This document shows, piece after piece, positions 24,212 to 32,428 of a stretch of 64,000 nucleotides of DNA. The stretch covers positions 2,976,001 through 3,040,000 of the forward strand of contig JADJPM010000004.1 of the NCBI GenBank assembly GCA_016713245.1. Direction: 5' to 3'. Positions within the stretch are counted from its first letter, which is position 1, and every line of letters begins with the position of its first letter. Origin of the DNA: Verrucomicrobiaceae bacterium (lineage in GTDB: Bacteria; Verrucomicrobiota; Verrucomicrobiia; Verrucomicrobiales; Verrucomicrobiaceae). The translations under genes and the position numbers were made by a program. The notes below the pieces were generated by a model. It did not search any database. It was not told where the DNA came from and was given only the letters and a program-made list of their open reading frames with translations.

Positions 24212-25528
24212 TCAAACGAGCTCCCAGCCTTTGCGGTAATCGCGGCGGACCATCTTGTCTGCGGCGGCGTTGTTCGGGATCTTGAGGGCTGGCGCATCCC
24301 AGGTGAGCGTTTCGCCCTGGAAGTCACTGGCGAGGCAACCTAGCAGCACGGCCTCGGTAAGTGGGCCAGCATAGTCGAAGTTGGCGCTGGGCTGCTTGTC
24401 GCCCTTCAGGCAGCAGTCGATGAAGTCGAACCAATGATTCCGAGGCTCGAGTTTCGGGTATTTGAAGCCCGTGAATTTGTCACGTGGGTAAAGCATCGGC
24501 GTGGAGCCATGCGGATGCAGCAGCACGCCTTCGGTGCCGAGGTAGATCGTTCCCTGACCGGGAAATTTCGCCACATCGCCTGCCAGCGCCATCACTTCAG
24601 CGGGTGGACGTGCATCGCCATCGGTCCAGGTGACCTTGATGCTTTCGCCAGCGGTGAATTTGGTGCCGAGGAAGGTGTACTCGACGACGGCATTGATGGC
24701 CCAGTTGTCTTTGTTCGGACGCGGACCTCGTGAAACGACGGCGGTGGGTGCCGCCAGATCGAGGGATCGAAACCAGCCGCTAAACATGTGGCAGCCCATG
24801 TCTCCGAGCGTGCCGGTGCCAAAGTCGCGACGCTTGCGCCAGTTGCTCGGGTGATCGTAGCCTTTGATGTAGCTGCGTTCGGAGGCGACGCCGAGCCATT
24901 TGTCCCAATCCAGCTCAGCAGGGATTTCATCGCTCTTTTGAGGACGGACTTCCATGTCTCCCCACTTCTTGTTCGAGAAGGTATGCGCTTCCTTCACCTT
25001 GCCGATGGCCCCCATTTGGATGAGCTCGACGGCGAGACGCTCGGAGAAGTCCGAGGAGATTTGAATGCCCATCTGCGTCATCACGCCCTTCGCACGAGCA
25101 CGCTCCACCATCTGGCGGCATTCCCAGAGATTGTGAGCGAGTGGCTTCTGTCCATAGACATGCTTGCCCTTCGCGATGGCGGCTAGGCCGATGCTGCCAT
25201 GCATGTGATCCGGCGTGGAGACGTTCACGCTATCGATGTTCGCCGCTTCCTTTTCAAGCAGCTCACGCCAGTCCTGATACACTTTGATATTCGACCATTT
25301 GTCCTGAGCCTTTTTGAAGTTCCGCGTGTCCACATCACAGACGGCCACGAGTTCCCAATTGGGGTGATTGGACATGCTGGACATATCGGACCAGCTCATG
25401 CCACTGGCACCAAAGGCTGCGTGACGCAGTTTGCCATTCGGTGAGGCCGCCATCATCCCGGTGGTAACCCAAGGAGCGGCGAAGAGGGTGGCGGCGGACT
25501 GGCGGATGAAGTGGCGGCGGGATTGCAT
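24212..25528 (-). CDS. Tat-exported Gfo/Idh/MocA family oxidoreductase
   Basis: 438 residues. The signal MQSRRHFIRQSAATLFAAP carries the twin-arginine motif. The Rossmann domain begins LRHAAFGASGM, with VAVCDVDTRNF for the NAD(P) ribose. STPDHMHGSIGLAAIAKGKHVYGQKPLAHNLWE is the family catalytic loop, with the usual EKP Lys in GQKPLA. The C-terminal domain contains DWDKWLGVA and YHPSNWR-like YDHPSNWRKRRDFGTGTLGDMGCH, the very common Planctomycete/Verrucomicrobia version. The substrate is unknown; members act on sugars in the periplasm. Confidence 0.92.
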   Translation of the reverse strand: MQSRRHFIRQSAATLFAAPWVTTGMMAASPNGKLRHAAFGASGMSWSDMSSMSNHPNWELVAVCDVDTRNFKKAQDKWSNIKVYQDWRELLEKEAANIDSVNVSTPDHMHGSIGLAAIAKGKHVYGQKPLAHNLWECRQMVERARAKGVMTQMGIQISSDFSERLAVELIQMGAIGKVKEAHTFSNKKWGDMEVRPQKSDEIPAELDWDKWLGVASERSYIKGYDHPSNWRKRRDFGTGTLGDMGCHMFSGWFRSLDLAAPTAVVSRGPRPNKDNWAINAVVEYTFLGTKFTAGESIKVTWTDGDARPPAEVMALAGDVAKFPGQGTIYLGTEGVLLHPHGSTPMLYPRDKFTGFKYPKLEPRNHWFDFIDCCLKGDKQPSANFDYAGPLTEAVLLGCLASDFQGETLTWDAPALKIPNNAAADKMVRRDYRKGWELV

Positions 25529-25591
25529 GGTGTGAATGGGACTTGGAAGGACAATGACATACGGTTCACCATCAAAAATCCATCGCCGAAC

Positions 25592-26206
25592 TCAATCCGT
25601 GACGCGCTTCAATTCACGAATCAGGATTTCCAGCCGCTTCAAAAGACGGCGTTCCTCCAGCAAGGCGCGGGAGATAGCCGGACGACGAAGAGCGAGTGAG
25701 GCCACCAGATCGCAGGTGAAGGAGGGATCGTTTCGCTGACTGAGGAGTTGCCGCAGCAGGATGAGATTCCCGGCAATTTCAGGCAGGGTGAACTGCTCCA
25801 AAAGGGCCTCCACCTCTTGGCTGAGCTCATTGACCTTTTCAGTAGGTCCGGGGTCCGTTTCAAAAGGCTCCACCGTGGCGATGAGAAAGGGCTCCTCCTG
25901 CTGCCAGCCCGTGATGCGCATGCGGTGAATGCCCTGGAGCACGAGCTGCGAGGTCCCATCTGTCGCTCGCACGGCGCTGATGATCAAACCAGCTGTCACG
26001 ATGGGCCGCACGCTGCCATCACGACGGCGATCTCCAATGGCGAAGACACGGTCCGTGTTCAACGCATGCTCCAGCATCCGGCGATAGCGTTCTTCAAAGA
26101 TGAAGAGCGGCTGAATGCCTCCCGGCAGCAGGTAAAGGCGCTCCAGCACCATCACGGGCAGGGTCTCCGGCAGCTTGAAGGGCCTAGGGGAAGAGGCGGG
26201 CATCAT
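25592..26206 (-). CDS. Lon substrate-binding-domain protein (LonB/PUA-like, no protease)
   Basis: 204 residues holding only the N-terminal domain of Lon: LPETLPVMVLERLYLLPGGIQPLFIFEERYRRMLEHAL, and the central RPIVTAGLIISAVRATDGTSQLVLQGIHR. The ATPase and protease domains are absent. Its start overlaps the stop of the upstream sugar isomerase gene (ATGA), so they are coupled. It may bind unfolded proteins or serve as an adaptor; this is inferred from the domain. Confidence 0.85.
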   Translation of the reverse strand: MMPASSPRPFKLPETLPVMVLERLYLLPGGIQPLFIFEERYRRMLEHALNTDRVFAIGDRRRDGSVRPIVTAGLIISAVRATDGTSQLVLQGIHRMRITGWQQEEPFLIATVEPFETDPGPTEKVNELSQEVEALLEQFTLPEIAGNLILLRQLLSQRNDPSFTCDLVASLALRRPAISRALLEERRLLKRLEILIRELKRVTD

Positions 26207-27048
26207 TCAAAGCCGTTGCCACGCAGAAAGGTCAGGCTCTGCGGAATCTGCTCCATCGAGGTGGGAGATTCATCCTCGATGAAATAGTGCTGCACGCCGG
26301 TCTTCCGCGCTGCGCTGAAAATGGCAGACCAGTTCATCTGGCCGGTGCCCAGTGGCACATCATTGGCCACATCCGTTTTCCCGCTGAGCGAACCGGTGGC
26401 GATACCTTTTTTGAGGTCTTTGAGATGCATCAGCTTCCAGCGCCCAGCATACTTTTCCAGGAGCTGCACGGGATCTTGGCCCGGAAAGACGATCCAAAGG
26501 ACATCCATCTGCACGGAGACAAACTCCGGCTTTGTCTCAGCGAGGAAAAGGTCCGCCAGGGTGCCGTCACCATGCTTTTCGAACTCAAAGCCATGCAGGT
26601 GGTAAAACATCGTGATGCCTTCTTTGGCCAATGCTTCACCCGCACGATTGAAGGTGGCGATGGCATCGCGGCACTCCGCTTCATCAAAAGCATCCTTGTG
26701 ATCGATCCAGGCGCAGCCAGCGAATTTCAGGCCGAGCGTCTTGGCTTCCTTCACCACCTTGTCGAGGTCGTTTTTATACCGAGCATACGGGAAGTGGCTG
26801 CTGACGGGGATCAGACCACGCTGATCGAGCTCCGCTTTGAATTCGGCGGGGCTCAAATTGTAGGTACCAGCCAGTTCCACCTCCTTGATGCCCATTTCCT
26901 TCACGCGGTCGAGCGTCCACGGCACGCCGCGGAGAGTGAACTGACTGCGCAGACTGTAAAGCTGGAGTCCAGCTGCATTTTTCGGTGCGTCAGCCGCCGT
27001 GGCGGCAAACGAGACAAGAAGGGAGAAGGCGGTGAGAAGGCGTTTCAT
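26203..27048 (-). CDS. Exported sugar phosphate isomerase/epimerase-like protein
   Basis: 281 residues. A signal peptide (MKRLLTAFSLLVSFAATAA) precedes a xylose-isomerase-like TIM barrel: GLQLYSLRSQF, EVELAGTY, FYHLHGFEFE (metal-binding His/Glu), VQMDVLWIVFPG and LMHLKDLKKG, ending IEDESPTS. These match the AP_endonuc_2 superfamily metal ligands. An exported location is unusual for an isomerase but common in this phylum. MKRLL (27048) is chosen because the signal peptide starts there. Confidence 0.86.
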   Translation of the reverse strand: MKRLLTAFSLLVSFAATAADAPKNAAGLQLYSLRSQFTLRGVPWTLDRVKEMGIKEVELAGTYNLSPAEFKAELDQRGLIPVSSHFPYARYKNDLDKVVKEAKTLGLKFAGCAWIDHKDAFDEAECRDAIATFNRAGEALAKEGITMFYHLHGFEFEKHGDGTLADLFLAETKPEFVSVQMDVLWIVFPGQDPVQLLEKYAGRWKLMHLKDLKKGIATGSLSGKTDVANDVPLGTGQMNWSAIFSAARKTGVQHYFIEDESPTSMEQIPQSLTFLRGNGFE

Positions 27049-27098
27049 ACGAGGAGAGCATATCAGAGCGGAACGCCCTTCGATCTTCAATGAAAATG

Positions 27099-27128
27099 AA
27101 AAGCCCCCGCCATTCGGAGGGGGCTTTT
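27099..27128. terminator. Bidirectional intrinsic terminator
   Basis: AAAAGCCCCC (27099-27108), 10-base loop, GGGGGCTTTT (27119-27128). The A and T runs on both sides make it work on either strand. On the minus strand it lies just after the ferredoxin gene and before the sugar isomerase gene, separating two transcription units. Confidence 0.85.
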
Positions 27129-27150
27129 ACCAAAGTCTGGTGGGTGAAGA

Positions 27151-27387
27151 TTACTCTTCGCCGTCGCGGCCGATAGCCTCGACGGGGCAGCCCGTCAGAG
27201 CTTCCTCGCAAAGAGCACGCTCGTCATCGCTCTCCGGCTGCTTGAACACAAAGGAGTGGCCGCCGTCTTCTTCACGTTTGAAATTGGCCGGAGCCGTCTC
27301 CCGGCAAAGATCGCAGTCGATGCATTGGTCATCGACGTAATATGCGCCAGAGATGTTGTGGGAATATTTATTTGCAGCGTCAGCCAT
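27151..27387 (-). CDS. Ferredoxin, single [4Fe-4S] type
   Basis: 78 residues, acidic. The cluster ligands are CIDCDLC (about residues 22-28) and the distal GCP in LTGCPVEAIG (about 67). The second half of the usual 2[4Fe-4S] set is missing, so one cluster is expected. The short insert between is typical of the Bacillus-type ferredoxin. Electron partner unknown. It is followed by a good terminator and appears monocistronic. Confidence 0.92.
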   Translation of the reverse strand: MADAANKYSHNISGAYYVDDQCIDCDLCRETAPANFKREEDGGHSFVFKQPESDDERALCEEALTGCPVEAIGRDGEE

Positions 27388-27474
27388 TGGAAGTGTGAGG
27401 GGGTGAAGGGCGCGGATACTAGAGCCCGCCCCCCTGCTTTCAAACGCTTTTTGGACGCTTTTTGCCCCGTGATG

Positions 27475-28017
27475 CTAACTCAGCGTGGCGCCGCCATCGT
27501 CATTGCTATCCACATCGAGTTCGCGGACGCGTTTGCGGTCGCGTTCGCTCTGGACGGCCCCGCGGAGCTTCTCGCGCACGTTTTCCACATCGGCGATGGC
27601 TTTAATGGCCACCTGCGGGTTCGAGGCATCGGAGGTGATCATGGTCAAATTCCCCAGGCCCACGAGGCGCAGCAACAAGGGCTGTTCCATGGCGTAGTCT
27701 TTGACGCGGTAGAGCTCCAGCTCGTCCACACGACGGTTCAGCACGCCGCTTCGGACGCGCAGGCGCTGCGAGGTGAGCTCATAGGTGGTGCATTTCGTCA
27801 CCCACCAGCGCACCATCCAGAGGATAATGGGAATGATGAGGGCGAGATAAGTCAGGCCGCCGGTGGGCAGAGCGAGCACCGTGGCCCCCACGGCGATGGC
27901 TGCGGCCAAGATGACGCAGAGGAGGTAGAACCAAAAATGCACCCACTGGGAGGTGTGGCCGCTCCAGAGCAGCGTTTCGGAAGTGGCCGGTGTGGAGGAA
28001 GAGTCGTCGGTAGGCAT
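27475..28017 (-). CDS. Membrane PH-domain protein (bPH2/DUF304)
   Basis: 180 residues. Two membrane helices (about residues 27-45 and 50-70) are followed by a bacterial pleckstrin-homology domain: TYELTSQRLRVRSGVLNRRVDELELYRVKDYAMEQPLLLRLVGLGNLTM. This pattern (Y.LT..Rl..r.Gv....el.l..i.di) is bPH2. The C-terminus is a charged tail. MPTDDSS (28017) is the start, since upstream codons would extend into an unlikely sequence. Function unknown; such proteins are envelope-associated. Confidence 0.88.
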   Translation of the reverse strand: MPTDDSSSTPATSETLLWSGHTSQWVHFWFYLLCVILAAAIAVGATVLALPTGGLTYLALIIPIILWMVRWWVTKCTTYELTSQRLRVRSGVLNRRVDELELYRVKDYAMEQPLLLRLVGLGNLTMITSDASNPQVAIKAIADVENVREKLRGAVQSERDRKRVRELDVDSNDDGGATLS

Positions 28018-28066
28018 GGCACTGCGAGCATAACGACCTCCGGCGGCTTTGCCATCGCGTTTTCCG

Positions 28067-28831
28067 TCACAACCACCCTCGCCAGCGATACACCCACATG
28101 CCTGCCACCTCGTGCATCCAGGCCTCGGCAAAGCCGTAACCGTTCACATCAGGCGTTTTGAACCAATACGGCCTCTCCTGCCGCATCTGCTGACTCACAT
28201 AATTGCACGGCACCGGCACCACCTGAACGCCCGCCTTCTCAAAAGTCGCCTTGGATCGCGTCATGTGATACGCGGAGGTCACGAGGGCGATGCGTTTCCA
28301 TCCCTGCTTCGCGGCCAAAGCGGCTGTTTTGAGCGCTTCATCGTGTGTGTCGCTGCAAATGCCGAGGCTGTGCAAGGGCACCTCGGTGAGTTTCCATGAG
28401 GTGATCCATCCCACACCAGCTTCTGCTTCCGAGCCGTGCTCGTCGTGAAAACGAAAGCCGCCACCGCCAAGCACAAGCGCCTTGGCCTTGCCGCGTCGGG
28501 TCATTTCGAGGGCACAGAAGAGACGATCCGCGCCGCCTTTCGTGCGCAAGCCAGTCGGCTCCACCCGTGAAGGCTCCAAGCCCCCGCCGAGGCACACGAC
28601 GGCATCGCAAACTTCCAGCGAATCGAGTTTCACCGGCTCCCACGGCCGTTCGAGCGTGGAAACAAGCCAGCTCGCAAAGGGCGTGCAGCTCACCAATCCG
28701 GTGACGATCCACAAAAAGCCCGCCAGGCATGCCAGCACCTTTCGCCGTTGCCGAGCTAGGCTCACGGTCATCACCAAAAAGCCGACGAAAACGAGCCCCT
28801 GCGGCTCCAAGAAGTCAAAAAGGGCCTTCAC
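28067..28831 (-). CDS. YdcF/ElyC (DUF218) family envelope protein
   Basis: 254 residues. Two N-terminal membrane helices (about 10-25 and 33-52) precede the DUF218 domain: CDAVVCLGGGLEPSRVEPTG, AKALVLGGGGFRF, then TSAYHMTRSKATFEKAGVQVVPVP, with the conserved Asp of SDTHDEALKTAAL. E. coli ElyC and SanA of this family affect peptidoglycan and envelope stability. It ends 3 bases short of the SMP-30 gene's downstream edge, so the two are probably co-transcribed. Confidence 0.87.
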   Translation of the reverse strand: MKALFDFLEPQGLVFVGFLVMTVSLARQRRKVLACLAGFLWIVTGLVSCTPFASWLVSTLERPWEPVKLDSLEVCDAVVCLGGGLEPSRVEPTGLRTKGGADRLFCALEMTRRGKAKALVLGGGGFRFHDEHGSEAEAGVGWITSWKLTEVPLHSLGICSDTHDEALKTAALAAKQGWKRIALVTSAYHMTRSKATFEKAGVQVVPVPCNYVSQQMRQERPYWFKTPDVNGYGFAEAWMHEVAGMWVYRWRGWL

Positions 28832-28833
28832 GT

Positions 28834-29709
28834 TCAGCGGAAGTAGCCGGTGACCTTGAGCTGGCGAGCAAAAATCTTGTCACCCGCCGCGATGAAGAGT
28901 GTCGAATGGTCCTTCCCGGCAAATTCGACGCTGACGACCTTCGATTCCGGCGTGGGCTTGGCGATGATGCCAGAGAGCCTTCCCGCCGGATCAAAGATCT
29001 GCACCCCGAGCTCCGTCGTGACGAAAAAGCGGCCCTTCGACTCCGTCGTTGCCCCATCGCCACTGGCGGTTTCTTTGCCCACGGGCAGCCACATCGTCAT
29101 GAAAGGTGCGCCGCCGCTCAATGTGCCATCATCCTCAATGCGCCAGGTCCACACATGCTTTCCACCATGCTCGGAGACCACCAGCGTGCGTTCATCTGGC
29201 GAGATGGTGATGCCGTTTGGCTTCTGCACATGACCCGCATCTGCCACGAGGTGCTTCTTATCTTTCGTGATGAGATGCACGCTCAGCGTGGGCGTCTCGG
29301 TGAAGTAAAGGTTACCCGACTTGCTCACGACGAGATCATTGCACTTCACGCCGGTCAGCAGCACCTCCACCTCGCCCTTCATCGTGATGGAAATGATGCG
29401 CTGCTCCTTGTTGTGGCAGGCGTAAAAGCGTCCGTCAGGCCCGATTTGCAGCCCGCTGATACCGGGAAGGTTGTCGAGGAAGAGGTCCGTCTTGCCCGTG
29501 GCGATGTCGAATTTATAAATACCCTTCCCGCCCTTCACATCGGTGAAAAACAGATTCCCCGCCGCATCGCAGCAAAGCCCGTCCGTGAACGCAAACCCAC
29601 TGGCGACCTCCTTCCAAGGCTGGTCATCGCTGAGGTATTCGTGAAGAGAGGTATCCTGAGCAGCGAGAAAGCTGGAGAACAGGGAGAGAGCGAGGAGGGT
29701 GCGTTTCAT
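28834..29709 (-). CDS. Exported SMP-30/gluconolactonase family protein
   Basis: 291 residues with a signal peptide (MKRTLLALSLFSSFLAAQ). The six-bladed beta-propeller pattern is visible: FTDGLCCDAAGNLFFTDVKGG, NKEQRIISI, CNDLVVSKSGNLYFTETP and PNGITISPDERTLVVSEH (Asn and Asp metal ligands). Lactone hydrolysis of sugar acids is the family activity. It overlaps no neighbour but has only 3 bases to the YdcF gene downstream and 6 to the toxin gene upstream. Confidence 0.88.
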   Translation of the reverse strand: MKRTLLALSLFSSFLAAQDTSLHEYLSDDQPWKEVASGFAFTDGLCCDAAGNLFFTDVKGGKGIYKFDIATGKTDLFLDNLPGISGLQIGPDGRFYACHNKEQRIISITMKGEVEVLLTGVKCNDLVVSKSGNLYFTETPTLSVHLITKDKKHLVADAGHVQKPNGITISPDERTLVVSEHGGKHVWTWRIEDDGTLSGGAPFMTMWLPVGKETASGDGATTESKGRFFVTTELGVQIFDPAGRLSGIIAKPTPESKVVSVEFAGKDHSTLFIAAGDKIFARQLKVTGYFR

Positions 29710-29715
29710 GGTTGG

Positions 29716-29973
29716 TTAGTTATAAATGCTGCTGCGATGTCCCACATCGACGATCAGGACGATGAGACGCTCATCTCGTATCTGGTAAATGACACGATAG
29801 TCGCCGGAGCGAACCCTCCAGAGATTAGAATGTCCTTTTAGCTTCTTGCAGCCGGGAGGACGAGGCTCCTGGCAGAGCTGACGAATGTCAGCCTCCACCT
29901 GTCCCGTGACTTGAGGGGGGAGCTTCTTCAATGACCGGATGGCGGCCTTCTCGAATTCCAGTGTATAGGCCAT
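29716..29973 (-). CDS. RelE/ParE-type toxin
   Basis: 85 residues: MAYTLEFEKAAIRSLKKLPPQVTGQVEADIRQL, then GCKKLKGHSNLWRVRSGDYRVIYQI and LIVLIVDVGHRSSIYN. The basic Lys/Arg positions and the R.GdYRviY.i segment are characteristic of RelE-fold mRNA interferases. The start codon overlaps the last base of the antitoxin stop (TGATG), so the pair is coupled. MAYTLEF at 29973 fits the family start. Confidence 0.93.
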   Translation of the reverse strand: MAYTLEFEKAAIRSLKKLPPQVTGQVEADIRQLCQEPRPPGCKKLKGHSNLWRVRSGDYRVIYQIRDERLIVLIVDVGHRSSIYN

Positions 29974-30176
29974 CACTTCCAGCCCAGTTCGGCTTTGGCT
30001 TGTTCCCAAGACACCGTTTCATTGCCTTCGGCCAAAATCGCTTCGGCCCGTGCCACATCATAGGCATCTTCCGCCTCGTCACGCTTCTGCTCCACCCATT
30101 GGATAAGCTTCCAAAGCTCCTGCGGAGGCAGTGACTCGATGGCTTTTTCGATTTCAAGAACAGTGCTCATGAGCAT
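29973..30176 (-). CDS. Antitoxin partner of RelE/ParE toxin
   Basis: 67 residues, acidic and helical: EIEKAIESLPPQELWKLIQWVEQKRDEAEDAYD, ending AKAELGWK. This resembles the small addiction-module antitoxins found 5' to RelE toxins, without a clear DNA-binding domain. Two Met codons (30176 and 30170) are possible starts; no good ribosome-binding site separates them. Confidence 0.82.
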   Translation of the reverse strand: MLMSTVLEIEKAIESLPPQELWKLIQWVEQKRDEAEDAYDVARAEAILAEGNETVSWEQAKAELGWK

Positions 30177-30209
30177 GATAATATGAAAAACGCGGCAAAG
30201 CTCAACCGC

Positions 30210-31073
30210 TCACTTCTTCCACAGCCACCGCAGCGTCTCCGGCAGCAAGGCCCCGCCGTGCTTGCCATTGTGCGTGCCTTCACCGAGCACAAACTGGTAG
30301 TCGTAACCCGCAAACTTCAGTGCCGCGGCCATGTCCTGATTCGCGAGCGGCCAGTTACCGAACTGGTTATCGAGGTCGTTTTTGCCGTCTTGGAGGAAGA
30401 TCTTGAGCGGCTTCTTCTCCGCTTTGCGGATCAAGGCGGGATAAACATGGCCACCACGGATGTTCGTAAAGCTGCCGATGTGGCTCACGACCTTGCGGAA
30501 GGCATCCGGACGCTCCCAAGCCACCGTGAAGGCACAAATGCCGCCGCTGCTGTTGCCGCAGATCGCACGACCTTCGGGATCGGTGGTGAGTTGGTAGGTC
30601 TTCGCCACCTCGGGAAGGATTTCTTCGGTGAGGAAGCGTGCATGCAGATCGCCAAGCGAGTCGTATTCAAAGCTGCGGTTGCTGCGTGGCTTGTCCTTTG
30701 GATTCGAGGTGGGAAACACGCCGGGATTGATGAAGATGCCGATCGTCACTGGCATCTCGCCTTTGGCGATGAGGTTATCAAACACCACCGGCACGCGAAA
30801 CTGGCCGTCCGCCTTCACAAAGCCGCCACCGTCACAGAAGACCATCACATTCGCGGGCTGCTCGGCTTTGTATTGGGCCGGGACGTAGATCCACCAGTCC
30901 CGCGTGGTGCCGGGATAAACCTTTGAGTTCGTCCAGGCAGGCATTTGCGTCACCTTGCCCTGCGGCACACCTTCTTTGACCTGTGAATCGGGCCCGAGGA
31001 CATATTGATCATCCTGCGGGGCAGCAAAAATGGAGGCTGATAAAGCGAGAGTGGCGAGTAGAAGGCGGTGCAT
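30210..31073 (-). CDS. Exported esterase (alpha/beta hydrolase, Fes/feruloyl-esterase-like)
   Basis: 287 residues with signal peptide MHRLLLATLALSASIFAAP. The nucleophile Ser is in GRAICGNSSGGICAF, an alpha/beta-hydrolase elbow. The oxyanion region is WWIYVPAQYKAEQPANVMVFCDGGGF, and a late EGTHNGKHGGALLPE supplies the catalytic His. The whole matches the enterochelin-esterase-like group that is very common in this phylum. It is divergent from rsmB. Confidence 0.9.
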   Translation of the reverse strand: MHRLLLATLALSASIFAAPQDDQYVLGPDSQVKEGVPQGKVTQMPAWTNSKVYPGTTRDWWIYVPAQYKAEQPANVMVFCDGGGFVKADGQFRVPVVFDNLIAKGEMPVTIGIFINPGVFPTSNPKDKPRSNRSFEYDSLGDLHARFLTEEILPEVAKTYQLTTDPEGRAICGNSSGGICAFTVAWERPDAFRKVVSHIGSFTNIRGGHVYPALIRKAEKKPLKIFLQDGKNDLDNQFGNWPLANQDMAAALKFAGYDYQFVLGEGTHNGKHGGALLPETLRWLWKK

Positions 31074-31171
31074 GAGGGCGGAACGAACGCAGCCGAGACG
31101 CCGGGCCTTGCAGCCATCCGCCACGAAGGTTCCTTGTGCTTCTCAGCGTGCCGTCCTAAAGGCTGCTGTCC

Positions 31172-32425
31172 ATGCCTGCCCAACCGCTGTCGAATCCCCG
31201 CCCGAAGAAAAAACCCGTCTCCCGTGTCCGCGGGCTGGCCATTGATGTGCTGGGCGAATGGGCCGGTGGCGAACGCTATGCCTCGGACATCCTCGACCAA
31301 GCCCAGCGTGAATGCGACCTCATCGCTCCTGACGCCGCCTTTCTCCGTGAGATCGTGCTTACCACACTGCGGAATCTCTCCCTGCTCGATCATTGGATTG
31401 ATGTGCTCACCGAGGACAAGCACCTCGATCATCGTTGCCGCTGGGGACTTCGCATCGGCGTAAGCCAGCTTTTGCTCTCCAAAGTGTCCGAGCATGCCGC
31501 CGTGAATGAAACCGTGGCCGCCACCGGCCGCGCCCGTGGCCTCATTAATGCCGTGCTGCGCCGTGCCTGCCGCGAGGCCGAGCCGCTTCTCGCCTCCACC
31601 GATTCCCTGCCGCTGGAAACACGCACCTCGCATCCCAAATGGCTCGTCCAGCGATGGCTCGCCGCCTTTGGCGAAGAAAAGACCACCGCTTTGTGCGAAT
31701 GGAATCAGGCTCACGCTCCGATGCTCGCCCGGACCAATCGCCTGCATCCCGAGATGGCCAATGCCGAGGAAGATTTCACCACCTACGAACACCTGCCGCG
31801 TGCCGAACTGGCCGAAGGCATGGTGTACATCCAAGATCCGAGCACGCTCATCGCGCCGCGTTTGCTCGATCCCAAAGCGGGCATGCGGGTCCTTGATGCC
31901 TGCGCCGCTCCAGGAGGCAAAACTGCCTTCATGGCGCAGCTCATGGGCAATGAAGGCGAAATCATCGCCTGCGATGTCTCCGAGGGTCGCCTCCGCCGCC
32001 TCTCCAACAACCTTCGACGCCTCGGCGTGACCAACACGCACATCGAGCTGCATGATTGGAGCCGCGAAACCTTGCCCGAGTTCGTTGGCGAAGGCTTTGA
32101 CCGCATTCTGCTCGATGTGCCATGCAGCAACACCGGCGTCATGCGTCGCCGAGTCGATGTGCGTTGGCGCTTGGAGGAGTCGAGTTTTGCCGAGCAAACC
32201 GCCGCTCAAGAGCGATTGCTGCGCATTGGCCTGCGTGCCTTGAAGCCCGATGGTGCCCTCGTCTATTCGACGTGCAGCATTGATCCCGAGGAGAATGGTC
32301 TGCTCGTCCGCCGCGTGCTCGAATCGCTACCCGATTTCCAACTCGAGGCGGAGGAAAGCAGCTTCCCGCCCGATTCTGGCATCGACGGCGCCTACGCGGC
32401 GCGGATCGTGCGACGTTCAACCTAG
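31172..32425 (+). CDS. rsmB: 16S rRNA (cytosine-967 C5)-methyltransferase
   Basis: 417 residues. An N-terminal NusB-like RNA-binding domain (about 20-140, with NETVAATGRARGLINAVLRRA) is followed by an AdoMet methyltransferase: DACAAPGGKTAFMAQ (about 242), ACDVSEGRLRRL, LDVPCSNTGVMRRRVDVRW (Cys near 318) and YSTCSIDPEENG (catalytic Cys near 367). Both RsmB catalytic cysteines are present. The next gene starts 3 bases after the stop, so co-transcription is likely. Confidence 0.93.
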   Translation: MPAQPLSNPRPKKKPVSRVRGLAIDVLGEWAGGERYASDILDQAQRECDLIAPDAAFLREIVLTTLRNLSLLDHWIDVLTEDKHLDHRCRWGLRIGVSQLLLSKVSEHAAVNETVAATGRARGLINAVLRRACREAEPLLASTDSLPLETRTSHPKWLVQRWLAAFGEEKTTALCEWNQAHAPMLARTNRLHPEMANAEEDFTTYEHLPRAELAEGMVYIQDPSTLIAPRLLDPKAGMRVLDACAAPGGKTAFMAQLMGNEGEIIACDVSEGRLRRLSNNLRRLGVTNTHIELHDWSRETLPEFVGEGFDRILLDVPCSNTGVMRRRVDVRWRLEESSFAEQTAAQERLLRIGLRALKPDGALVYSTCSIDPEENGLLVRRVLESLPDFQLEAEESSFPPDSGIDGAYAARIVRRST

Positions 32426-32428
32426 TCC